Assembly (NCBI GenBank): GCA_937901265.1
Contig: CALCHA010000065.1
Span: 1-5,364 of the forward strand
Reading direction: 5' to 3'
Origin: an uncultured Phycisphaerales bacterium
GTDB taxonomy: Bacteria; Planctomycetota; Phycisphaerae; WQYP01
DNA: 5,364 nt
Shown here piece after piece: positions 1 through 4,581 of the stretch (positions are counted from its first letter, which is position 1; each line of letters opens with the position of its first letter). The position numbers and the translations under genes were made by a program. Under the pieces are notes generated by a model, which saw nothing but the letters and a program-made list of their open reading frames with translations, was not told where the DNA came from and did not search any database.

Positions 1-1
1 C

Positions 2-169
2 ACCCTCCTCTGGCTCCTGCTCTCCCCCGACGGCTTCAAGCACCTCTAGCACCTCACCGCCAGCAGCGCCCCCGTCCCCTTCAAACACACCACCGTGCTC
101 ACCCTCCCCCTCGCCACCCTCACCCTGATCCTCCTCAGCCTCACCACCCCACGCCCCAGGCCACAATAA
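2..169 (+). pseudogene. C-terminal end of an unrecognised membrane protein, with an in-frame TAG
   Basis: Reading from position 2, the frame gives TLLWLLLSPDGFKHL, a TAG at 47-49, then 39 more codons (HLTASSAPVPFKHTTVLTLP..., ending TTPRPRPQ) to a TAA at 167-169. Codons on both sides of the TAG end almost always in C (CTC, ACC, GCC), as in the two plus-strand genes downstream. The second part contains a hydrophobic run (VLTLPLATLTLILLSL) that looks like a transmembrane helix followed by a short polar tail. The other two plus frames do not give protein-like sequence. Either the gene truly ends at 49 and the rest is decayed 3' coding sequence, or a CAG-to-TAG change (or a base error) has shortened the protein by about 40 residues. 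The start lies left of the window. I do not recognise the family. The coding call is inferred from codon pattern and hydrophobicity alone. Confidence 0.4.
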
Positions 170-230
170 ACACCGCTGCAAAACATCGCTCCCTTCAGCG
201 CGCGCAGAGTGAACTCGAAGCGCCTTTTGC

Positions 231-254
231 CACAGAGTCACAGAGCCACAGAGA
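231..254 (+). repeat. Perfect tandem repeat, 3 x 8 bp (CACAGAGN)
   Basis: Three consecutive units CACAGAGT, CACAGAGC and CACAGAGA occupy 231-238, 239-246 and 247-254. Only the eighth base varies. The repeat lies in noncoding DNA about 60 bp after the end of the left-edge gene. I see no CTCTGTG counterpart on the right that would make it part of a hairpin. Confidence 0.85.
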
Positions 255-346
255 ACCCCACCCAGGCGGCGCTTTTCCAAGTCACTGTTGATACGGTCTC
301 CCCCTGTTTCGCTGCATGCCCACCCCGCGACGCTGAGGAAGACGGG

Positions 347-496
347 AAACACGAAGCCCACGAAGGACCCACGAAGCCCACAAAGGCGCTGCTCCCCGAC
401 GCCCAATCCCTCCAGCAATAAACGCTTGCAGAGAACCTCCCCCAGCTCTGACAAACCTCTTCGTGCACTTCGTGGGTCCTTCGTCCCTTCGTGTTT
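347..496. repeat. Long imperfect inverted repeat made of CACGAAG units
   Basis: The left arm (347-386) carries four spaced copies of CACGAAG, the last degraded to CACAAAG, and the right arm (456-496) carries the complementary CTTCGTG-type units. Pairing is perfect over 10 bp (347-356 with 487-496) and over 17 bp (360-376 with 468-484), separated by a 3 x 2 base internal loop. It continues imperfectly to 386/456. The arms enclose about 70 nt. Transcribed in either direction this would give a long hairpin. It looks like a dispersed, REP-like intergenic element. That interpretation is inference, because only one copy is visible. Confidence 0.8.
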
Positions 497-630
497 AAGT
501 CTGGACCCTCGGACAAGAACGTTTCCGTCCCCAAACAAAAACCCTGGCATCCAAAGATCGTCCGCCCCCCCCTCCGCTCAGCCCTTGCATGTGACCCGAC
601 GCCCCCCGACACTACCCATGTCCCCCACAC

Positions 631-634
631 GGAG
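631..634 (+). promoter_or_regulatory. Ribosome binding site that fixes the DUF4337 start
   Basis: GGAG lies 6 nt before the ATG at 641. The same reading frame is open back to an upstream GTG at 491, but that stretch translates to Pro-rich, non-conserved sequence and overlaps the inverted repeat. The site therefore supports the start at 641. Confidence 0.6.
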
Positions 635-640
635 CCGCGC

Positions 641-1387
641 ATGCACGATCCCACCGAACATGTCCAGGAACACCTCACCCACGAAGCCGCGCATGGCGGC
701 CACGGCGAAGGCCCCTCCTGGATCAGCTCCGCCGCACTCACGGCCGCGATCCTCGCCGCGCTGGCCGCCGTCAGCGGAAACCTCGCCACCACCCACCTCA
801 CCCAGTCGACGCACAAGCGCATCGACGCCAACGACAAGTGGTCTTACTACCAATCCAAGAGCATCAAGAACTACCTGATGCAGGCACAGAACAGCATTGT
901 GCAGGCCGCAGTCCCCGCCGCCAGCATGTCCGAGGCAAGCAAGAAGGACATCGCCGGCAACATCCGCAAGATGGCCGACAACGAGAAGGACAAGGTCACG
1001 ACTTCCGAAGAGGCCCACGAGCTGGAAACGCTCTCCGACGAGCACCTCGAAGCGCACGAGGCGTACGAACTCTCCGCCACCATGTTCCACATCTCCATCG
1101 CCATTGTCGCCATTGCCGTCGTCGCCAAGCGCAAAGAGTTCTGGTACATGTCCATGGTCAGCGGCGTCATCGGCCTCTATTTCTTCGGCAACGCCGTCGT
1201 GCACGCCCCCGCCCGGGAAAAACCCGTCGTCCATGCGACCGCCGGCACCGCGCCCGCCGAACATGGCAAAGCCCCCGCAGGCGAAACCGCTGGTGCCGCC
1301 GCCGCCGCCGCCAACCATGGCGAAGCCGCCGAATCCTCCGCCCATTCCGCCGCCAAACCCAGTGCCCCCCCCGCCGGCGAACATTGA
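641..1387 (+). CDS. DUF4337 domain-containing membrane protein
   Basis: A 248-residue protein of unknown biochemical role. It shows the plan I know for DUF4337: a short His/Glu-rich N-terminus (PTEHVQEH, residues 4-11), a first transmembrane helix (about 27-48), the conserved stretch NDKWSYYQSKSIK (64-76), a charged and probably helical segment rich in Lys, Glu and Asp (about 97-143), and two closely spaced helices (about 146-162 and 167-187) separated by KRKEFWY. Everything from about residue 188 is an Ala/Pro/Gly/His-rich tail that includes six consecutive Ala encoded by (GCC)6. The tail is probably disordered and goes beyond the usual domain end. Start chosen at 641 because GGAG lies 6 nt upstream. 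The YihY-family gene follows 123 bp downstream on the same strand and could share a transcript. Family assignment rests on remembered family features, not a search. Confidence 0.85.
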   Translation: MHDPTEHVQEHLTHEAAHGGHGEGPSWISSAALTAAILAALAAVSGNLATTHLTQSTHKRIDANDKWSYYQSKSIKNYLMQAQNSIVQAAVPAASMSEASKKDIAGNIRKMADNEKDKVTTSEEAHELETLSDEHLEAHEAYELSATMFHISIAIVAIAVVAKRKEFWYMSMVSGVIGLYFFGNAVVHAPAREKPVVHATAGTAPAEHGKAPAGETAGAAAAAANHGEAAESSAHSAAKPSAPPAGEH

Positions 1388-1404
1388 CCGCCTCTCGGGC
1401 GAAA

Positions 1405-1426
1405 GGGGCCACCCCCACGCGGCCCC
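1405..1426 (+). other. GC-rich stem-loop between the DUF4337 and yihY-like genes
   Basis: GGGGCC (1405-1410) pairs with GGCCCC (1421-1426) across a 10-nt loop, 18 bp after the DUF4337 stop. No T-tract follows, so it is a poor intrinsic terminator. It might slow the polymerase or protect the 3' end of the mRNA, or be chance pairing in C-rich DNA. Confidence 0.3.
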
Positions 1427-1499
1427 ATCCGCTCTCAACGCACTGACGGTGCCTCCCCCCCGGTACGTCGCTTGCTCCCCGCTCTGCCAGTTTGAGCTT

Positions 1500-1503
1500 G
1501 GAG
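1500..1503 (+). promoter_or_regulatory. Ribosome binding site supporting the GTG start of the YihY-family gene
   Basis: GGAG lies 7 nt before the GTG at 1511. The alternative in-frame ATG at 1571 has only a weak purine stretch (AGAAAG) that is too far upstream. The GTG start adds 20 polar residues before the conserved domain. Confidence 0.55.
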
Positions 1504-1510
1504 CATTGCC

Positions 1511-2737
1511 GTGGCCGACCGATCATCCCCCGCAGCCCGAAAAGACCCGCCCCAGAAAGACCCGCGCGACATGTCGCTCTATGAGGTCCTCAAGGCCACC
1601 GTGAAAGAGTGGTCCGAAGACCGCGCCAGCCGTCTCGCCGCCGCCTTCGCCTACTACGCCATCTTCTCCATCGGCCCGATCCTCATGATCGCCATCGCCA
1701 TCCTCGGCATCATCTATGGGCAGCGTGCTGCGACCGATTCCCTCCGTCCCCAGCTGGAACAATTCGTCGGCCACCAGGCCGCGGGCTTCATTCAGGAACT
1801 CGTCGCCAAGGCCGGCTACTCTCCCGGGCTCTCCTTCGCCGGGATCCTCTCGATCGTGCTGATTCTCTACGCCGCCACCAACCTGTTCACCTCGCTGCAG
1901 GATGCGCTCAACACCATCTTCGATGTCGAGCCCAAGCCCGGCCGCGGCTGGCGCGGCGTCGTCAAGGACCGCTTCCTCTCCTTCGTCATGGTGCTGCTCG
2001 TCGGGGCATTCATCCTCGCCTCGGTCATCCTCACCGCCATCCTCTCCACCGTCACCGGGCACCTCCACGTCGGCAATCCCGCGCTCATGGCCTTCCTCAT
2101 TCAGGCGGGCAACTTCCTCGTCTCCACGCTGGTGTTTACCGGCATCTTCTCGATGGTCTTCAAATACCTGCCCGACATCCGCATCGACTGGGAAGACACG
2201 CTCATCGGCGCGGCCGTCACCGCCGCGATCTTCTCGCTGGCGCGGATCGGCCTGGGCTACTACCTGACGCGCTCCTCCACCGCCGGCCCGTTCGGTGCCG
2301 CGGGGTCGCTCGTCATCGTGATGCTGTTCATCTACTACTCCGCGCAGATCCTCTTTTTCGGCGCGGAGTTCACCCAGGTCTGGGCCAGGCACAAGGGCAA
2401 AACCATCCGGCCGTCAGCCAACGCGGTGACTCTGGATCCGCAATACACAGAAGCGAAATCGAGTGCCGCAGCGCCAGCCACAGTGGGCCCAACCGGCCAT
2501 AGTGACGCGGTGCGCAGGCAAGGATCAGGGGATCTGGCTGCCGTGGCAAGGTGGCAGGAGCGCGGCCAGAGCGTGGAGAAGTATCCCGCGCAGCAGTACC
2601 ATCCGCCGATGCAGTCCCGCCCCAGCCGCGCCGGCGTCGCCGCCCGATGGATCGCCGCCGCCGCCCTGCCGGTAGCGCTGCTGATCCTCTGGCCCTCAAA
2701 CAAAACTCCCTCCCCTGGTGAAGGTAGATCTAGGTAA
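1511..2737 (+). CDS. YihY/BrkB-family inner-membrane protein
   Basis: A 408-residue polytopic membrane protein of the YihY/BrkB family (historically mis-annotated as ribonuclease BN), whose molecular function is still uncertain. Visible family features in order: RLAAAFAYYAIFSIGP (41-56) leading into helix 1 (to about 69); helix 2 with YAATNLFTSLQDALNTIFDV (120-139); helix 3 (about 155-181); helix 4 ending in FKYLPD (217-222); DTLIGAAVTAAIF (229-241) starting helix 5; and the hallmark FGAAGSLVIVMLFIYYSAQ (261-279) with FFGAEFTQVWA (282-292). The core ends near residue 300. The remaining 110 residues are a polar, low-complexity stretch followed by another hydrophobic segment (about 376-394) and a basic end. 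Codon use changes in this extension (see findings). Start at GTG 1511 is chosen from its ribosome site. The stop TAA is 10 bp from the stop of the convergent PilZ gene. Confidence 0.9.
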   Translation: MADRSSPAARKDPPQKDPRDMSLYEVLKATVKEWSEDRASRLAAAFAYYAIFSIGPILMIAIAILGIIYGQRAATDSLRPQLEQFVGHQAAGFIQELVAKAGYSPGLSFAGILSIVLILYAATNLFTSLQDALNTIFDVEPKPGRGWRGVVKDRFLSFVMVLLVGAFILASVILTAILSTVTGHLHVGNPALMAFLIQAGNFLVSTLVFTGIFSMVFKYLPDIRIDWEDTLIGAAVTAAIFSLARIGLGYYLTRSSTAGPFGAAGSLVIVMLFIYYSAQILFFGAEFTQVWARHKGKTIRPSANAVTLDPQYTEAKSSAAAPATVGPTGHSDAVRRQGSGDLAAVARWQERGQSVEKYPAQQYHPPMQSRPSRAGVAARWIAAAALPVALLILWPSNKTPSPGEGRSR

Positions 2738-2752
2738 TTTGGGACATCTAGG
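2728..2752 (+). repeat. Direct repeat ATCTAGG spanning two convergent stop codons
   Basis: ATCTAGG occurs at 2728-2734 and 2746-2752, separated by 11 bp. The interval contains the TAA of the YihY-family gene (2735-2737), and the second copy contains the PilZ stop (2748-2750, TAG on the minus strand). The first copy also lies in an 8-bp palindrome, TAGATCTA (2725-2732). There is no intrinsic terminator between the two genes. Confidence 0.55.
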
Positions 2753-3152
2753 AAAGCCAGTCGGCGGGGGTCCGGGTGGTCCCCTCGGGGTCTTCCACCC
2801 GGTCGATAAAGCGTGCTCCCACCTTGTAATGGCTCTGCGAGACCGCACGGCAGTTGCGGGTTTCACAAAGAACCAGCCAACCGCCCCCCTCGGCAAAGCG
2901 CAGCGGAATCACAAAGCGCTCCCCCGTCCCCAGCGGCTGCGGGCAGAGCAACCCGGCTCCGGCCTGCGAAGCGTTGATCAGCGAAACCTTCTGGATGGGG
3001 AATGTAGCGCCCTTGGCGATGCGCCGCAACCACAGGTTCATACTGACCTTACGTCGCGGCTTGCGACGATTTTCGGGCAGGCCCGCGGGGTCCATTTCCC
3101 GCAGGACCGACAACAGCTGGTGGCGTTCATCCAACGACAGTTGAGCTTGCAT
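2748..3152 (-). CDS. PilZ-domain protein, probable c-di-GMP receptor
   Basis: A 134-residue soluble protein with the two signature motifs of the PilZ domain. These are an arginine cluster RRKPRRK at 29-35, which satisfies RxxxR (R29-R33 and R30-R34), and NASQAG at 60-65, matching [D/N]xSxxG. The C-terminal part has the strand KVGARFID (110-117) seen at the end of many PilZ barrels. Residues 1-27 before the barrel look helical. Both c-di-GMP contact motifs are intact, so binding is likely by family knowledge, though the target is unknown. It is a single-domain protein with no attached enzyme or membrane anchor. The start has an unusually perfect ribosome site. It is transcribed away from the PEP-CTERM gene and towards the YihY-family gene. 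A role with either neighbour is only speculation. Confidence 0.85.
   Translation of the reverse strand: MQAQLSLDERHQLLSVLREMDPAGLPENRRKPRRKVSMNLWLRRIAKGATFPIQKVSLINASQAGAGLLCPQPLGTGERFVIPLRFAEGGGWLVLCETRNCRAVSQSHYKVGARFIDRVEDPEGTTRTPADWLS
2772..2802. other. Two-tier hairpin inside the 3' end of the PilZ gene
   Basis: CCGGGTGG (2772-2779) pairs perfectly with CCACCCGG (2795-2802), and the loop itself contains CCCC-TC-GGGG (2781-2790). It lies 35 bp past the YihY-family stop, in the zone where convergent transcripts would overlap. No T-tract follows on either strand. It may serve as a weak end signal for the YihY transcript or be a by-product of codon choice. Confidence 0.35.
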
Positions 3153-3157
3153 AGGGT

Positions 3158-3165
3158 ACCTCCTT
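3158..3165 (-). promoter_or_regulatory. Perfect Shine-Dalgarno site of the PilZ gene
   Basis: Read on the minus strand this is AAGGAGGT, a full match to the anti-Shine-Dalgarno core, 5 nt before the ATG at 3152. It is much stronger than the other ribosome sites in the window and suggests efficient translation. Confidence 0.8.
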
Positions 3166-3316
3166 GGGGCCTACCGGACCTATCGAGCGCTTCGGCCACC
3201 GGCTTAACCTGCGGGCAGGGAATGGGCAAAGTGGCTCAACTGTTAAAGGGTGTATTCTTGGACAATAACGTGCCTCAACGCAGCCGCCGCAGGCGACACA
3301 ATCCCCGAACAATCTC

Positions 3317-3344
3317 TTGACTCCTCTGGCCCCGGAGGTATCTT
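3317..3344 (+). promoter_or_regulatory. Candidate sigma-70-type promoter for the PEP-CTERM gene
   Basis: TTGACT (3317-3322, 5 of 6 to the -35 consensus) is followed after 16 bp by TATCTT (3339-3344, 4 of 6 to the -10 consensus). Transcription would start near 3351 and give a leader of about 220 nt before the start codon. The assignment is by hexamer match only. Confidence 0.4.
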
Positions 3345-3572
3345 CGATTACCGGTCGTGGCGTGGTGGCTACAGCCGGCGGGCCGCCCCCCCTCTTTTCA
3401 GGCGGTCCGACGAGGTTTTCTGGACAGTGGGTAGGTTGTCGAGCTGTCTGAGGATTCCATGCGGGCCGGTCCGGGCCGGCAGATGGTGTCGTCGCACCGA
3501 CGGTTCGGTCGCGGCTCCGGGCCCGTTCGCAAGGGTGGCACGGGTCAGCAAATATCTCTGGAGAGTGAGAAA

Positions 3573-4301
3573 ATGGCTTTGATTTCCAAGAAAATCGTGA
3601 TGGCGGCGCTGGTGTTGTCGCTGGGCGTGTGGTCGTCGGCAGCCAAGGCGTCGCTCGTCAATTACACCGATGTCAGCTCCAACGGCATCGTCATCAGCAA
3701 CATTCAGGAAGGCAACAACGACGACTTTGCACCGGGGCACTACGGCCAGCCGGTGTTCGTGAACGGCGTGCTGAGCTTTCCCTCGCTGCAGCAGTTTTTC
3801 GTGACCGCCAGCGGTGGGACCACGAGTGACAGCAGCACACTGGTCGCCAAGCTGAGCTTCACGGTCACCATGCCGGTGGCGACCGCAAACCTCTTTACGC
3901 TTAATGAGGGCGGGTTCTTCGCCGGCTACGGCGGGGGCGCGGGTTCGATCGTTCTCGGAGCCGTCATCACCGACAACGGGGGCAATCCGATCGTCGGCGC
4001 GACGGGCACCGTGGCACCGCCCATCCCGTTTTTCGCCCCGCTCCCCTCGCCGCAGGTACTCCTGGATTGGACCGGTACGCTCAATGCGGTCGCACCGACC
4101 GCCCTGCTGACCTACACGGTGCACCTCGATAATGACCTGACGTCGTCCGCGCCGGCGCAGATCAACTATCCGACCTTTGCCGAAGTGGACAAGAAGACGT
4201 TGGCGATCAACTTCCCCAACCCGGGCGTCCCGGAGCCTGCTTCGCTGGGCGTGCTGGTGCTGGGCGGGGCGGCGCTGATCACGCGGCGTCGGCGGGCCTG
4301 A
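3573..4301 (+). CDS. PEP-CTERM sorting-domain protein, secreted
   Basis: A 242-residue exported protein of unknown specific role. Residues 1-26 form a signal peptide: MALISKK, a hydrophobic core, then AKA before a predicted cleavage at 26/27. The C-terminus is a complete PEP-CTERM signal: VPEPAS (219-224), a short hydrophobic helix (225-236) and the basic end TRRRRA (237-242). By family knowledge such tails are recognised by an exosortase-type transpeptidase that removes the anchor and delivers the protein to the cell surface or matrix. The mature region is rich in Thr, Ser, Gly, Val and Asn, with alternating hydrophobic residues suggesting a beta-sandwich. I recognise no catalytic motif and only one Trp (in WTGTL). 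Start at 3573 is chosen because GGAGAG lies 7 nt upstream and the signal peptide begins there; the frame is open further upstream but that part is not protein-like. A strong terminator follows, so the gene is probably monocistronic. Confidence 0.9.
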   Translation: MALISKKIVMAALVLSLGVWSSAAKASLVNYTDVSSNGIVISNIQEGNNDDFAPGHYGQPVFVNGVLSFPSLQQFFVTASGGTTSDSSTLVAKLSFTVTMPVATANLFTLNEGGFFAGYGGGAGSIVLGAVITDNGGNPIVGATGTVAPPIPFFAPLPSPQVLLDWTGTLNAVAPTALLTYTVHLDNDLTSSAPAQINYPTFAEVDKKTLAINFPNPGVPEPASLGVLVLGGAALITRRRRA

Positions 4302-4326
4302 GGGCGACGAAAAGCCTTGACAATTT

Positions 4327-4369
4327 CAACGGCCCGTGCCGGGTGACTGGCGCGGGCCGTTGTGTTTTT
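4327..4369 (+). terminator. Intrinsic terminator of the PEP-CTERM gene
   Basis: A 14-bp stem (4327-4340 with 4349-4362) beginning CAACGGCCCG, with one G-U pair and an 8-nt loop, is followed by GTTTTT. It starts 25 bp after the PEP-CTERM stop. The nine bases GCGGGCCGT of the 3' arm (4352-4360) recur at 4370-4378, just after the T-tract, so an alternative pairing of the left arm is possible. It separates the PEP-CTERM and GH52 genes into different transcripts. Confidence 0.85.
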
Positions 4370-4504
4370 GCGGGCCGTGGGAAGCACGCAAAGCGCGGGT
4401 GGAAGGGGGGCTCGTGCGCGGGAACGCGAACGGGATCGGCGTGGGTGTTGATCGCTTTATCGGCCTGACCGCGCGGGCGGCGGCATTCGTAAATGCTTTG
4501 GCTC

Positions 4505-4533
4505 TTAACCAATTCGTCAAGGGCCGCTACAAT
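4505..4533 (+). promoter_or_regulatory. Candidate sigma-70-type promoter for the GH52 gene
   Basis: TTAACC (4505-4510, 4 of 6) and TACAAT (4528-4533, 5 of 6) are separated by 17 bp. The predicted start near 4540 gives a leader of about 40 nt. The site lies in a locally AT-richer patch of an otherwise G-rich stretch. The hexamer ATTCGT occurs twice across the -35 (4485-4490 and 4512-4517), which could be a regulator half-site pair or chance. Confidence 0.5.
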
Positions 4534-4568
4534 TCGGGTCCCGATGCATTCCGCGCCGGTGATCCAAC

Positions 4569-4574
4569 GAGAGG
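4569..4574 (+). promoter_or_regulatory. Ribosome binding site of the GH52 gene
   Basis: GAGAGG lies 7 nt before the ATG at 4582. The reading frame is open back to 4279, so this site, together with the promoter candidate just upstream and the absence of family-like sequence before it, fixes the start. Confidence 0.6.
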
Positions 4575-4581
4575 ACCCCTC

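Larger units (their letters stand above)
170..640. other. Intergenic region of about 470 bp with repeats, no convincing gene
   Basis: No reading frame here has both a plausible ribosome site and protein-like codon use; frames on both strands are rich in Pro, Arg, Ser, Trp and Cys. The left two thirds hold the CACAGAG tandem repeat (231-254) and the CACGAAG inverted repeat (347-496), listed separately. Positions 497-640 are C-rich and precede the DUF4337 gene. The best -35-like hexamer there is TTGCAT at 585-590, but no good -10 sits at the right distance, so I call no promoter. Confidence 0.6.
3153..3572. other. Divergent intergenic region between PilZ and PEP-CTERM genes
   Basis: 420 bp without a convincing gene. 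The open plus-strand frame from 3250 to 3582 is Arg-, Trp- and Ser-rich, overlaps the PEP-CTERM start and lacks a ribosome site, so I treat it as noncoding. The region holds the PilZ ribosome site, a plus-strand promoter candidate (3317-3344) and a GC-rich leader. Within the leader several short stems can form: GCCGG/CCGGC (3465-3469 with 3476-3480), ACCGA/TCGGT (3496-3500 with 3505-3509) and CCCGT/ACGGG (3522-3526 with 3540-3544). I could not match these to a riboswitch class. I see no good minus-strand promoter for PilZ; TTGAGG near 3280 has only a weak -10 partner. Confidence 0.5.

Noticed and set aside
347..386. CACGAAG copies as a possible CRISPR array
   Set aside because: The units are 7 nt with 2-4 nt between them, far too short for repeats and spacers, and there is no cas gene.
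238..837. Open minus-strand frame of 199 codons
   Set aside because: Its translation is Trp-, Cys- and Ser-rich with no domain-like pattern. It crosses the repeat region and overlaps the well-supported DUF4337 start on the other strand.
578..1438. Open minus-strand frame opposite the DUF4337 gene
   Set aside because: Its glycine runs are the mirror image of the Ala/Pro codons of the real gene, so it is a composition shadow.
1523..2392. Long minus-strand frame opposite the YihY-family gene
   Set aside because: It is a charged Asp/Glu/Arg/Gly product of GC-rich antisense DNA, while the plus strand has clear family motifs.
3240..3310. Possible replication origin elements near the skew change
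   Set aside because: I found no sequence close to the DnaA box TTWTNCACA and no dnaA, dnaN or similar gene. The skew alone does not establish an origin.
3536..3549. Sigma-54-like sequence TGGCACG...AGC
   Set aside because: The spacing between the GG and GC doublets is one base short of the strict requirement, and transcription would begin at the ribosome site.
3250..3582. Plus-strand frame of 110 codons before the PEP-CTERM gene
   Set aside because: It has a GTG start with no ribosome site, an Arg/Trp/Ser/Cys-rich product, and overlaps the start of a well-supported gene in another frame.
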